Shown piece after piece: positions 1 to 12,730 of a DNA stretch of 64,000 nt. Location: the NCBI GenBank assembly GCA_033439265.1, contig JAVTVX010000024.1, positions 9,345,001-9,409,000 of the forward strand, in the 5' to 3' direction. The notes beneath the pieces are model-generated. The model made no database searches, was not told the DNA's origin, and saw nothing but the letters and a program-made list of their open reading frames with translations. A program made the position numbers and the translations under genes. This DNA is from Dillenia suffruticosa (Eukaryota; Streptophyta; Magnoliopsida; Dilleniales; Dilleniaceae). The first letter of the stretch is position 1, and the number at the start of each line of letters is the position of its first letter.

Positions 1-1985
1 TTAGCAACGAGTGATTTGTTGGATCCACTGATCAAATTCGAGTTGCCTATATGTGAGTTTTTGCCTAGATGGCAAAATCACAAGAAAACCATTTGACAAC
101 GCAGTGAGAGCTGGGACTTCATTGCAGTTGGTATACTCCGATATTTGTGGCCTTATGAGCATGAGGGTTAGAAATGGAGCTGTGTACGTTATGATGTTCA
201 TAGACGCTTACACGTGTTTCAGTTTGTCTATCTGATCTCGCACAAGTCTGAGACATTAGAATGTTTTAGGAGGTTTATAGCAAGATCGAGAATTAGTTAG
301 ATTTGAGAGTAAAGACTCTCAGAACCAATCCGGGGGCGCGAGTATTTGTCTAAACTACACAAGAGAGCTCTGTTTCGAGAAAAGTATCATGAGACATCTG
401 ACTATTTCTACTATTTCTACTATTTCTTAGCAAAACGGAGTAGCCGAGATAAGAAATAAGATTTTGTTAAAAATGGTGAGGTCTATGATGGCACAGAAAT
501 GTGTCCATCTCCCATTGGGAAGATATTTTATTGACTGCAGCCTACGTTCTCAACCATATCTCATTAAAGTCTGCAATCAGTACCACATATGAGCTTTGGA
601 CAGGGAAGTAGTCTGACTTAGCCACTTCACGTTATGGCGTTGTGCCGCGATCTCTCCCATCCACATGGCGAGTTAGGCCTATGAGAAAGTATGTGTTCTT
701 AGGTGAACATACGGACAGTACTGTCATTGAGATTGAGTATCGTGATACCACATTCCTTGATGATTTTCCTAAAAGAAGTGAAATCAATCTAGACCTCATA
801 TTCTATGAGATGGATGAGTCTAGTGGCTCAAGTGAACCTAGCGGTGGGATATAAGAATCCATTACAGATCTTGGTCCTAGTAGGAGTGATCCATCAAGAG
901 GTAAAGAGTTTTCTCTCCTCGTAAGAGTATCGAAAATACGTATTTAAACATCGTTTTTCGATCGAGGGTGAGCCCCTCATTATGACTCTAGAGGATGATG
1001 AGAAATCCAAAACGGTCCAAAAGTTTCTCGAGAGTTATGCGGAGAACCATTTGTTGAAAACCATAGATGAAAAGAAAGAGCTGATAAGAATCAATGGAAT
1101 TTAAGATCTAGTTGATTTGTCTAAGGGCAAAAGAACTATTGGGAACAAATAGGTTTTCAAGATCAAGAGAAAGATCAGCGGATCGATGGAGAAATATAAG
1201 ATCCATTAATAACCACAGTTACACTTAGATTGAGGGGTAGACTACTGGGGAGTCGTGGTATAATTTACCTCGATCCGTTCATTTTTAGCATTATCACGAA
1301 AATGGATATGAAATTATACCAGATGGACGTAAAGACAGCTTTCCGAAATGGAAGTTTGAATGAAGAGATCTACATGAGGTATACACGTGTAATGTACAGT
1401 CTAATGTATGCGATGAGGTGTAAGCGAGCAGACGTTTATTTTGCAGTTGATCTGGTGAGTAGATATCAATCGAATTCTGAAAGGGATCACTGTAAAGTAG
1501 TGAAAATGATTCTGAAATATTTCAAGAGAACTGCAGACATCTTCTTGTATTATGGAGGAGGTGATTTGCGTTTTGTTGGATATTTAGATGCTGACTAAGG
1601 ATAGTGATATGGATGAACGCAAACTGACATCAGATTTTATCTTTTTAGAGCAGTAAGAAGTAAACCTATATAACTCTATCTATGATAAAGACTAAACTTA
1701 TAGTATGCTCAGTTGTAGTTCATGAAAATGTTTGGTTCCAAAAATTTCTGGATGATTTAAAAGTTGTGACAGATAGTGGGAGATTATTGTGATAATCAGA
1801 TCGTCATTGCCAACAACCAAGATCCTAAGTGTTATAGTAAAACCAAACACATAGATACCAGATATTACTTTGTGAGAGATATAATCGAAAATGGGGTAAT
1901 GACGATAAAGTACACCTTCAAACACACAGCATGGTAGCTGAATTCTTCACAAAACCTATTTGAGAGATTCATTTATGAGACAAGA
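1..1985 (+). mobile_element. Decayed Ty1/copia fragment A (integrase, RT, RNase H remnants)
   Basis: Broken reading frames on the plus strand follow copia pol order. Near 50-235 the residues CLDGKITRKPF and YSDICG match the end of the GAG-pre-integrase domain and the start of the integrase core. Near 430-600 the motifs NGVAEIRN, LTAAYVLNH and YELWTGK match the integrase C-terminal half. Near 1300-1375 MDVKTAFRNGSLNEEIYM is the reverse transcriptase motif around the first catalytic Asp. It then jumps within a few codons to RNase H-proximal sequence (VMYSLMYAMRCKRADVYFAV, 1390-1600), so most of the RT palm, including the YVDD box, is deleted. Stops and frameshifts are frequent. A KYTFKHTAW-like RNase H tail is visible near 1905-1930. 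No matching LTRs were found. It is not functional; the family is clear but the exact ends are not. Confidence 0.85.
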
Positions 1986-2050
1986 AACCATTGGGTTTAG
2001 TGTACTTTGATATTTCTCACTATGTATTGATATTGATGTTTATTGAAATA

Positions 2051-2660
2051 TATTTTGTCACGTCCTGACTCTCGGGTCGAGCACAAGACAACCGCCATGA
2101 TATCTCGGCATACAGACAGAATCTCCCCATATACCGGGACATTGCAAGACTAACATCTTCACTTATTCAAAACCTGTTTAAAACCTGTGTATCCTAAAAC
2201 CTGTTTAAAACCTGTTTAAAACCTGTTTAATCGGGTGTTAAAGAGTTACATGTGAGGTTGCTGTTGTATTACAACACTTATTAGAATTCACTAGAAACTA
2301 AGTACACGAGAACGGATGAAATTTGATGTCTGTGTAGAAAGTTGTAATAATTATTGATATAGAAATGTTGACAACATTTTTACAAATACGGGTTTATTGA
2401 GACTTAGTATAATTAGATTTGTTAAGGTGAGCCACTTTAGTTGCAAGAAAATAGAGTGAGGTAATTAATGGGATAGGTCGTTGTACCCTTTAACCGAGAT
2501 TACGAGTTTAATTCATAGTTTGAATATGAAATTGATTACGTTGGAAGACCCCTATCCCTTAGGAGAGATTTCAGTCGAGTCGATTCGGATTAGTCAGAAT
2601 AAAACTCTAGACACCGGGTAATAGAATGACTCCAAGGGCACCAACAGAAAAAAGAAAAAT
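2051..2660. repeat. Possible LTR-like fragment with 11-bp tandem repeats
   Basis: The stretch opens with TGTCACGTCCTGACTC, which resembles the TGTCACG start of many plant Ty3/gypsy LTRs. It contains a short array of the 11-mer AAAACCTGTTT (about five copies, 2168-2230, one of them altered). No open frame, partner LTR, PBS or polypurine tract was found. The assignment rests only on the start motif and on its position between two copia relics. Confidence 0.3.
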
Positions 2661-2804
2661 AGAGGTTGGTAAGTTGTTCAAATAAGGAAAAATTGAGGTT
2701 CAAATTATGGCCAACTAAACTCATACGATAGAATGGTGACCATAACAGCTGCTAATTAATTGATTTAGTGTGAGATTAAGCAACTACTACTTTTCTTCCA
2801 ACAT

Positions 2805-3900
2805 TAGATATGGATCAGTTAGAAGGTTTTGTATTTCCTAGTAATAACAAAAAGGTATGCAAATTAATAAAATTTTTGTATGGTTTAAAGCAGGCTTCAA
2901 AGGAGTGATATGAAAAAATTTGATAATATGATATTATCAAATGGATTTAAATATAATAGAGAGGACAAATACATTTATTCTAAATTTATTAAATTTATGT
3001 AGATGATTTATTGATCACTAGAACTAACATTCAAGATGTAAATGATACTAAAAAATATTTGACTTTTCAATTTTAAATAAAAAAATTAGTAGAAGTTGAT
3101 ACTATTTTTGAAATTAAAGTTAAAAAATATGGTGAAGGTTTCAATCTCAGTATGTAAAGAAAATGTTTTCTAAATTTAACTATTTAGGCAATAAAGAAAC
3201 TAATACCCCACTTGATATTTTTAACAAACAGATAACAAAATTTAGAAAATTCTATTCATCAGTTAGATTATGTTAGCGCAATTGATAATTTAATATATAT
3301 AATGCATTACACCAGGCATCACATTGCTTTCGCGATTTATAAACTCTTAGAATTTACACATAATCCTAGTAATGATTACTAAAGGTTCATCAAAAGAGTT
3401 CTTAACCATCTTAAAAGGACAAGATCCTTGGGTTTGTTTCATAACAAGTCTTGAAGGTTTCACGGATACCATTTGGATAATTAGCATTGATAATAAATCA
3501 ACATCTGGTTGGATATTTATACTAGGTAGAGGATTAATTTCTTGGGTCTCCAAGAAACAGACATGCATTACTCAATCGACCATAGATTCAGAATTTGTTG
3601 TATTGGTAGTAGCAGGTAAAGAGATAAAATGACTAAAAAACTTGTTAAACATAGAGTTGTTGCCACAACCAATGCTAGCCGTCTTTTTACATTATCACAG
3701 CAAAATAATTATGTTTAAAGCATTTTACAAAATTTACAATGGCAAATCTAGACTTATTGATCTAAGATATGAATATGTTAGACAATTAATTTCTAATGGA
3801 ATTATCACAATTGTTTATATAAGATCTAGCAACAAACTTGCTAACCTATTGAGTTAAGGACTCTCGAGAGATAGAATTATAAGTATTATAAATAAAATGG
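2805..3900 (+). mobile_element. Decayed Ty1/copia fragment B (RT to RNase H)
   Basis: Plus-strand remnants of copia reverse transcriptase and RNase H lie in several frames. [18 protein letters not shown] near 2855-2905 is the conserved [12 protein letters not shown] block. YVDDLLIT near 2996-3020 is the catalytic YVDD box, intact at the residue level but framed by stops. 3372-3632 is open and holds the RNase H block with KSTSGWIF, ISWVSKKQTCI and STIDSEFVVLV. 3642-3857 continues with YNGKSRLIDLRYEYVRQLI and ends near SNKLANLLS, where ADPLTK-like sequence is usual. It differs enough from fragment A (1-1985) to be a separate insertion. No LTRs were recognised. Confidence 0.85.
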
Positions 3901-5639
3901 ATTTAAAGCAATTCTAGTCTGTCACTAATAATGGGTATCCTACTTTTCTTATTGTTCCACAGTTCTAAAAGTTTTAAAGGTAACAAGTTATTTTGATGAT
4001 AAATTGCAAGCATCGGACCCTTTAATGTTTAAGAAAAGAATGATGAATATTAATTCTTCTTAATAAAATTTTGTTTGGATCTTAAATAAGGAAAATTTGA
4101 ATTTAAAATTTTTTAACTACACCTGTATAAGCGCAAGAAGTGGTGTCACTTTTAATAAAGTTTAGGAATAAACTTTATATGTATATATGAATTTATGATC
4201 AGAATTATGAGTATTAATTTTTTTTCCTTGCATAAAATGGATTTCAAACTGCTGCTGACGTACTAGGCCATATTATGAGATTTGATCATAAAAAATTAAG
4301 ATTTAATACTTAGTCGCTATCAGTTTCCATAATTGAAGAATATTTATACTATTTTTAGGTTTGAGTCTGAAGACACCTATCGCAAACATAATTCTAAAAA
4401 TTATATTATCAATACATATTACAAACTTATTACAAACTTATTACAAACTATGTGAGAGATTATTACTTATAACTTATAATATTACAAAACAAGTCGGAAT
4501 GGTCTTTTGTCATACGCTGGAAAAGAAAATAAATCTTAATGAACTCATTAAACGACAAACCAACTGAATTTAGTGGAAAAGGTGAACCAGAGGGAAAGTT
4601 TAAATTTCATATATACTTGGGGGTCAACAGATGGCACTTGAGCACTTTTAAAAGAGAACGAATAATAATAATTTTATTTTTTAGAAAATAATTATTATTG
4701 AAATTAAAAGACACAACTTTTATTAGTTGTGACAAAAACAAAAAAAAAAAAAGAAGGAAAGGAACTGTGCCTATAATTAGAATCAAACGGACACATCTTT
4801 TGAAAAGTTGTGACTGTTGAAAGAAATTGTGCCCATATGTTATGCCTCATTGAGCGAACAGATCTTTCCCTATTGTATCATTTCATTTTCTATAAATATG
4901 ACTTCTCTTTCAATGGAAAAATCACTCTAGTTTACTCATTTTTTGACGAGAAATAATTTATGAAATCTTTTTTCTATTTTGAGAGAAGTTGAAGTTTTTG
5001 TTGTTTCGTACTTTTATTTTGATTTGTATATTTTTAAGAAATTTATTCTTAATCCAACCAGCAATATAATCGATATATAATTTTTTTTGAAAAGAGTGAA
5101 CATTCGTATACAAATCCATTCAAATTTTATAATCCGTTCAACTTCCCAACATTAAATCCATTTTAATAAATTTTATCTGGTCATATATAAAAGGAATGCT
5201 AAAATCGGTGAAAGGGTCGATTTTTCTCGGCTAGATCATTGCCCCCGTGACAAGTTTAGAGAAAGTTGGTTTGGATCTGAGCCCTACGGCATAGGCCGTC
5301 CATTAAACCTTGTTGAGAAAAGCATGCAATGGCCTAAATATTAAAAAACTGAATCACACCCCTCCCAAACCAAACCCCATTGGCCCAATCTATTCAAAAT
5401 GTCGGATTAACCTCCCATCCATATACAAGACAACTCTGGACTCTGGACTCTGGACTCTGGAGATGAGGACTTGTCAATTTAACCTAACATCAACTAACTC
5501 ATTGACAACCAAATGTTGCCATATATATCGTTCATGAAAATTTAGTTTCAAAAATGAGATCAAAGACCCCCATTTTACGTGGCTAAATTACTAAATCTTT
5601 TCTCCTTCACTTTCTGAACTATCTCCTTTTAATCATTTT
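3901..5639. other. AT-rich intergenic DNA, no gene seen
   Basis: No frame here matches a known protein. The sequence contains A-tracts and a short GGACTCTGGACTCT-type tandem near 5430-5460. The first few hundred bases may be the 3' untranslated part of copia fragment B. Confidence 0.5.
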
Positions 5640-5740
5640 TTTTTTTCGTTTGGTCTTTTTTTTTTACATGAAATTTGAATTCCGAATTACAGGGTTGGAA
5701 GAAGAGATCGTAAGCACTAGTTTTTTGTTCATGTATTAAA
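5640..5740 (-). repeat. SINE-like fragment, truncated
   Basis: Read on the minus strand this ends in a poly-A tract (plus-strand T run at 5659-5667) preceded by a degenerate B-box-like AATTCAAATTTC and the conserved core ACGATCTCTTCTTCCAACCCT. The same core occurs in the fuller copies at 6120-6205 and 35005-35098. The A-box end is missing or diverged. Confidence 0.4.
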
Positions 5741-6119
5741 AATGCCATTGGACAAGTTCTATGCATAACAAGGATCGGCGAGATTATAAGTGTTTGCAAT
5801 CCATTTTATGCAAGATGACGTTACTTTTCTAAACTTTTACCAGACATGTCATTTTCATATAATATTTTTCTATTTCACTTTTGATGATGGAAAAGAATAA
5901 TTACCTCTATGAAAACATCTAACTTATTACAAAAAAATACTCGAATTGAATTATAATTATGATTAATCGAAAAAAAATATCATTTAAAACAGGAGTGATC
6001 TAACTTTTCCACATAAAATATTTGATTCATGCACAAAATTAGTAACATGTCATTTTATTAAACTGCTAAGCATATGGGGTTGGTGGTTTCCATATTTATC
6101 ACAATTATATGATATATAT

Positions 6120-6205
6120 ATTTTTTGTTATATAAAAATTTGAATCTGAAATTATCAGATTAGGAAAGGAGATTGTGACCACCGGTTTATCCTTGGAGAC
6201 ATATA
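6120..6205 (-). repeat. SINE-like element
   Basis: On the minus strand it begins TGTCTCCAAGGATAAACCGG, with a tRNA A-box-like GATAAACCGGTGGTCA. It continues with CACAATCTCCTTTCC, a degenerate B box AGATTCAAATT, and an A/T-rich tail. Architecture and sequence match the copy at 35005-35098. Box A, box B and tail spacing indicates a tRNA-derived SINE of the family seen repeatedly in this window. Confidence 0.5.
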
Positions 6206-7878
6206 TATCAGCCAACAATTTGTCATGCTTCCTGGCATCATTCTAACTTTATGCCTGCCTAACTGGGAATCACAATATGATTTGCATTCAAGAATACACA
6301 AAAAAGCTTGTCCCGCACATTGGTCAGCCCGCTTGTTAAACATATGTAAACATTGTTCGTGAATCATGGACATGACATGGGTCCCAACTACATGATCATT
6401 AAGAATTAGCCCCCACCTAATTTCAAATATTCTAATCTATCTTAAACCGATGGATAAACGATGAGAGAGAAGTTTCTACACAAGTTTAGTAGTCAAATCA
6501 AAAAAGAAAAAAAATCATAGTGCCTGCCATTAATTAGTATGTTATAATGCTTCTCATCTCATTAAAACTCATAGTGCCATTAATTAAAAAGAAATGTATT
6601 TTTTTGTTATTAAATTAAAAGAATTGAAGTTAATAAATTGTTTTGTAGCGCAAAATCTAAGTCATTTGAATGAAAATTTAAATTTGTTATTTGGGTTAAA
6701 ACTATTTTTAATTAAACAGATTTAGCTGTTTCCTCATAGTTGCATATGGTAATTCCCTTCGACCACTATTTTGGCCTCATAACCTGGATTAAACTCAACC
6801 TGAGCAAACACTTGAAATTTGCTCCCTTTAAACAATTGGAGTGTGTGTCTGCTTGTGTTAAGATTCAAAATGTATTTTCCACCAAAAAAAGAAAAACGTT
6901 CTCCTGAATGTGACCTAAGAATAGTTCTCTACTCTATAATCCACTCATCAAAGCATTTTGGGTCTACAATATGTGACATTTTCCATTACAAAACTTCTGC
7001 CAAACTTTCTAAACAATTTTCAGCTATCCCTACGGAACAATAAAAATCAATTCATAAATTAACTTTCTCTAAACGCGTAAATATTCAAGCAACACATTAA
7101 ACCCTTGAACTATTATAAGTAAAATAAAATAAAATATCGTATGACTATTTGAGAAGAGAAGAAGGGAGACATTTACGTCCCAAATGAGACCCAAAAGTTT
7201 TTATCTAAAAATGGCACAGTTAATCAGAAAAGAAGCAGGGGTTAAAAAAAAGCCAATATCATTCAATGTATGAAGAAAATTTCCCATAATGAATTTCCAC
7301 AAGGAAATATAAAGTGTGATATAGAATGTAATAGCAAAAGGATATGAATAAAAGTTGTTGCAAGTAACATAGCTAATAATTGATTAAAAAAGTTGAAATG
7401 TGAGAACTATAATGCATAGCCAAACTCTTAGATGAAGCCAATGTCTTTTGCCAACCCTAAACCTCAAGTGACACAGAAAGCCCCTAAAAGTAGTGCTACA
7501 TAATTACAATGCTTGAAGCACGACAAGATCACTTTTCTTTTTTCTACAGAGAAAAGAATAACAACGAATACGGCAACAGTAACAGGTAAGCTACCTTTGT
7601 GGTTGTGAAGTGGGCATGGAAGTGAGGAATCTACAGGCTTCTCCCTTATTGCATTTTGATTTGACTTGTTTCCTTGTAACTTCTTTTCATGTACACGTTT
7701 CTAATCTTTCCCTTTAGGCCACCTTTAGCAAAAGCGAATTTAAAATTGAGAGAGAGAGAGAGAGAGAGAAACAAAAGAAAAAGGGTTGACACCATGATAA
7801 GAAAGTGAAGAATAAAGCCTACAAAAGTTAAGTTATTGCGCACCTAGGTATTAGTTTTCTTGGCATCTCAAGAAATGA
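6206..7878. other. Intergenic DNA downstream of the PDLP gene
   Basis: No recognisable gene. A (GA)n run lies at 7747-7770. The 3' untranslated region of the PDLP gene must lie within the last few hundred bases before 7879, but I could not pick a convincing AATAAA signal. Confidence 0.5.
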
Positions 7879-10267
7879 TTATTTACCATCTGCAGTTGTA
7901 ATCACATAAAGCAAAACAATGGTTAACCTTAAATTGTTATACGTTGTACCCAAAAAAAAGGTACCATATGACAAAATGATAAGAAGAGATAGAAGCGTAG
8001 GGCATAGGGTAGCATAAAAAAAGTTCATACCTTTTCCGCCAAGAGCTTTGTTGAGAAAAGCCATGAAAACAACAAGCACTGCCACAACAGCTATTAGTCC
8101 AATAAAAATTGCTAGTGGCTTCTCAAATTCATTATCATTGGAGCTTGAATCTGAAATATTGCATAACATAAAAAGGAAATTAGATTATTTCCCTCCCAAT
8201 ATGTTTATGGATTCCAGCGATATAACATAGGAAAATATCATCGATGAACCGGTATTTTGTTGGAATCTTCTGTGAAAAGCAAATTCTCTCTCCTAGGCAT
8301 TTTTCAATTTGAGAGAGAAAGAGTGAGGAATGAAGCTTCATTGTCTCCCAATTTACACATGAAAGAAAAGGGTCTATCTGATAAAAAAGGTGTGTTTTCA
8401 TGAGACAACATGTGAAGTTAAGGATATAATTAGGTGAACATAAATAATAGATTAGTTGAAGCTTTGTGGTTGAGATTCTTAACATGATTGAGCAATTAGG
8501 TTAGTGTTGGCTACCAAGACAATTGTTTTGTACTTTTTTTTGTTTTAATTATGTGAGAATCGTCGGCATCATCACCATCCATATGAATTAATTTTGGCAT
8601 TGGATTCCTTGTTTTTGGCACCTAAAGAGACATTATCTTATATTCAAAAGTGGGGTCATGGCCTTGTCTGTTTTACAAGTCGTCCTGAAAATTGACTACA
8701 ATGTAATTACAAGTCGTCGTGAAAGGTCAAGTACTTTTGACAAATATTAAAATGAATAGGCGAAATACCAAATAGTCAAAAGACCCTAAAATTTCTTATC
8801 CACCACTCAACTTGAATTTCTGCAAAAAGCAGTCAAAAGGATGGTCATCCTTTTCTCTTTTACATCTACAATAGGTAGCCTTCATCAATGCGGACTTGAC
8901 TCAAAAGAAGAAAATTCAAGAAACTGAAGACGTGTGTACCTTCTGTAGGGATTGATGTGGGAACTTGGACTCCACATTGTGGTCCTTTTCTTATATCAAA
9001 CAAATGCCCTCTAAAAGGTTCATGAGAAACAAAGAGACCCAAAAATACAATTCCAATCGCAAACACCACTAGACTCTAGAGAGGACAAAAGCCTAAACCC
9101 TTCCCTTTTGGGTAGGAATAACTAGTAAAATTTCTCCAAATGAATTTACATTTAATATTTATATTTAATTTTATACTTAATCTTTTGAAGTAACTTGTAT
9201 TTATCTTGATAGAAGTGTGATATTAATATAGTAAATTGACAAAAAAACACATTAAATTACCTAGGAGTTTACCGAAGACCCTTTTGGAAGGACAAGTCAC
9301 ACACACAGAGAACATAACCCATATTTTTTTACAATTCCCATAAACACAAAAGTGGGTAAAGGTAAGCTCAAAACTCAAAATACTCAAGGGATTTTAATAA
9401 AATTTCATGAATTTCATAAAAAAAAATTAAAAACCATAAAACCACAAACCGGATGCGACAAACCGCTTACCAGTCGAGTGGGACCCAGCATAGGAGTACC
9501 TTGCGTAGCATTTCCCCAGGAACATGTCTCCCCAAGCAGTATTCCCACAGTCGCTTCTCAGCTGTCCGATCGCCTCAGAAACACAATCCTGACACTCGCT
9601 CACACTCAAATCCTGTACGCACTGCGCCATACCCTGGGCATCGCCGGATGCTCCTACTCTATACCACGCTCCTCCACTCGCTATGTACGACATCACACCG
9701 TCGATTCTTGTCAACGCCTCAGAGTTATACGCAATCGATGGCCCGCATCTCTTGTATACTACCGTCTTATCTTCCGCCCCCAAAAACGCTGTTTTATCAT
9801 ACTTTACAAAACAACCCTGTAACAAAGTTTTTATTAACGTTATTTTTTCATGAAAAACATTTTAAAGAATGTTCAACTTTTTGTTCTGTTATATTTTTAC
9901 GATATTTGAAAAATTTTACCTGTAATTGTATGGCGGCACCGGTGGAGGCCGGACAGATGACGCCAAGCTGACTAACGGCATGGTTGACGCAGCGCGCGCA
10001 ATCGGTGGCGCTAAGATCACCTTGGCATTGGAAAAGGCCATAGACGACATCTTGCGGGCTAGAGCCGGAGATGGTGAAATTGTTGTAGGAAGTAACAGTG
10101 GCTGAATTGACTAGGGAGGTGAGGAGGGAGTTGACGTTTGATTCATCGGGAGAGTCTGGTGTGAATTTGAGTTGAGAACAACCGTCGTAGACGAAGGAGT
10201 CTATGGCTGAGGTTGTAAGTTTTGGCAAGATAGAGACTGTGAGAAGGATGAGGAGTGAGAGAGACAT
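7879..10267 (-). CDS. PDLP: Plasmodesmata-located protein (double DUF26, single TM), PDLP5-like
   Basis: Coding exons on the minus strand are 10267-9920, 9816-9471, 8150-8031 and 7889-7879; all junctions are GT-AG and phases 0, 1 and 1 agree, giving 274 aa. Residues 1-20 are a hydrophobic signal peptide. Two Gnk2/DUF26 domains follow, each with the C-x8-C-x2-C signature (C81/C90/C93 and C182/C191/C194). A transmembrane helix spans about 244-264 and a ten-residue cytosolic tail ends KDGK. The family consists of type I membrane proteins placed in plasmodesmata, where they regulate callose and cell-to-cell transport; that role is inferred from family. Length is slightly below the usual 290-300 aa. 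Intron 2 is 1.3 kb. The last coding exon is only 11 nt, and the 141-nt intron before it is stop-free and in frame. The start was chosen because it directly opens the signal peptide. The PDLP5 assignment rests on neighbouring genes more than on sequence. Confidence 0.92.
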
Positions 10268-10377
10268 GGTTTTTTTAAGTTCTAGAGAGAGAGAAGAAAC
10301 GATAAGGGTGAATTGGAAGTTCTAGCTATTCGAGGAGTTGGGCGAAGTTTGGGGTTTTCTTTGGTTTGCCTGGAGGA

Positions 10378-10385
10378 GAATATAC
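10378..10385 (-). promoter_or_regulatory. Candidate TATA box of the PDLP gene
   Basis: Minus-strand GTATATTC lies about 111-118 bases upstream of the PDLP start codon, preceded by CTCACGTA with an ACGT core. A pyrimidine-rich leader (CTCTCTCTC, about 10278-10296) sits between it and the ATG. Position and composition fit a plant core promoter, but no transcription start is known. Confidence 0.35.
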
Positions 10386-12015
10386 GTGAGGCAGTCAATA
10401 AACTGTTCTTTTGGACAATAATATAGGATGGATGGAATCTTTGTCTCCTTTCCCCTTTGGAGAAAAATGCTGATATTGGCCATCTTTGTATGCCCCATCA
10501 CATGATGATGAAATTTGGGCCGTACGATTTATGGTGTGCAGGTTTTGGAATGATGTTGGCAGTAAGAGCAGAGCGCCAAAAAGTCAATTATGTTTAAACC
10601 CGCAAAATGTAATTTGCATGCTTTTCAATCCCTTGTTGAAAAGATCCTGATAAAATCCATTAGTGTATAATACGTCAAGCTTTACCACATCAAATTTTAA
10701 GGCCTTCATCATTATCCAAAAAATAAACATAAAAATAAAAATTCTATACTTTATTATTAATTTATTATATTTATAAAGTGGGAAGTTTAATTACTATTTT
10801 TCTTTGTTAAGTACAAGTAAAATTTATTATACCAATCACGACTATCAACCACGTATCAACCACAAAAAAAAATAATCAAAACTTTATTATACTGAATATG
10901 ATTGATTATATAAAATTTTTTATATTACTGTATTTTATTTCAAATCGCATAGTCACCCATGATTATTTTGCTCATACGATAATAATAATAATATTTTTAT
11001 TCCATTAAATAGGTCGACAATGTGAATACTTTTATATTATTATATTTTATTTTGTATCATATTTTAATTTATATTTAGATAATTTATATTATGTTTTATT
11101 TTTGTTATCCGAATTTTCTTAGATTTCTCTTTTGCTTGATTAATAGTAGTACTTTTCATAGTCTTGCACCGTCTAACTAGAACCACATCTGTTTGCTAAA
11201 ATCTTGTAATATATAATTTAAACTTTTGCTTGGTAATTGCCAAAGATATTGTTGCGTATCATCTAAAAATTTAATAATTTTATTACATTTACTAATCATG
11301 GTAACAAATTTATTAAAAAAGTTTTTCGTTAAAAATTAAGGGATAAGATTATTTTTTTACAAGAAATTAAGTGCATAAAATTGGAAAACTTTTGGGGGCA
11401 ATATATAACTTTATCAATTATTTGAAATTAAATTTAAGAATGTTCATCATAGTCTACCTTGTTGCTCTCTTGGTGTAAAGTGAATGAAACCATTTGAAAG
11501 TCTTTTTAAGAATGTTCATCTTGTTCGTGATTAAAGTCTTCTAGTACCTAACAAGAGGAACAAAGCCTGATGTTGGAATAATAGCTTGCAATGTGGTAAT
11601 TGCTACAAAATTAAGTGAGAGTCACCTATAATGACGCAAACTTTATTATCTGTGACTTTTAGTGATAGTTTTTTATGGTCTATATAGAGATGCTTTTGAT
11701 GAAACTGTCAAGAAATATATATATATTTCGATGGTATAATATAACCTATATATTAAATCATCTGTCCAATTACGATTTCCTATGGAGACGCTAACTATGT
11801 ATATATTTCATTATACTGTACTTTACTTCATTTTCTCTTCTTTGTGTATGATACACTATATATATACACATGGAATTTATTTTTTTCTCAAAACTCAATT
11901 CTCTCTTCTTTGTTTTTCCAATTTGTATGATTTGTATGATGCACTATATATATGTGGAATATATATATGGAATTTATTTGTGCAAAATTTAAGCAAGAAT
12001 TCAAGCAAAGCAAAA
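10386..12015. other. Upstream region of PDLP, AT-rich, no gene
   Basis: No coding match on either strand. It is AT-rich, with TATATA runs near 11710-11960. It probably includes the distal promoter of the PDLP gene. Confidence 0.45.
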
Positions 12016-12172
12016 CTCAAGGCCTACCTACTGCTTAGGCAAGAGCGGGGGCGCGAGAATGTGAGGTCCCCCGCACTACCTACGTGGTAGAGCCGCGCAG
12101 GCAAGCATGACGGCGCGGCCATGCGAGGAGCACGGGCATGCATGGTCCGTGGTCTCTCACTACGCGGCCTGT
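12016..12172. other. Isolated GC-rich island
   Basis: About 155 bases rich in G and C (GGGGGCGCGAGAATG, GAGCCGCGCAGG, GACGGCGCGGCC) interrupt sequence that is otherwise strongly AT-rich on both sides. It is open only for a short, unconvincing frame. It may be a fragment of an unrelated mobile element; I recognise no family. Confidence 0.4.
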
Positions 12173-12730
12173 TTTGAGTACCATATTATTAATATTATTA
12201 ATTTAAATAATATAATGACATGAAATTATTAATTTTAATTATTAGATAACATAGTATTATAATATGAAATTATGACAATAATACATTAATTATCAATATT
12301 ATATAATTTTTTTATAAATTCTTGAAAAAATTAACAACTTTAATATTAACTTATTTTAATCCGCATTTAATTTACAATATTTACCATTTTAACGTGTAGA
12401 CAATATAGACATTTTAATGATAAATCCACAACAAAATCTTTTTTTTTTTTGCTTCAAAAAACAATTTTCTACTTTTAGAGTCAATTTAATCAAATATCTC
12501 TTTTTTGGCGCAAAGAGCATTTTATTTCTTTATTTAACGCCAATTTAATCATCTTTTTTTTTGCGTAAAAAACATTTTTTTACTCTTATTGCTTGCACCG
12601 TGAATTTATTTAATTTATTTCTCTTTTTCTATTTTGTTTTTTTTGTTCTGTATATTTATTTCATTTATTTCTCTATTGGCTTATACAATTTTTTGTTGGT
12701 TTGTGCAAAACATTTGCATTTGTATTTAAG
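12173..12730. other. AT-rich DNA, no gene
   Basis: Poly-T and TTTATTT-rich sequence with repeated short phrases such as CAATTTAATCA near 12485 and 12541. It may be the 5' untranslated or subterminal part of the CACTA relic that follows. Confidence 0.35.

Noticed and set aside
7646-7843. Short minus-strand hydrophobic frame with Leu/Ser repeats
   Set aside because: The Leu/Ser run is a translated (CT)n microsatellite; no family match.
8180-9069. Minus-strand frames of 67-101 codons between PDLP exons
   Set aside because: They lie in the 1.3-kb PDLP intron 2, show no DUF26 or other motif, and would break the reading phase.
9352-9971. Two long plus-strand open frames (156 and 172 codons)
   Set aside because: They lie antisense to PDLP exon 2 and intron 1; the minus-strand DUF26 cysteine pattern explains the openness.
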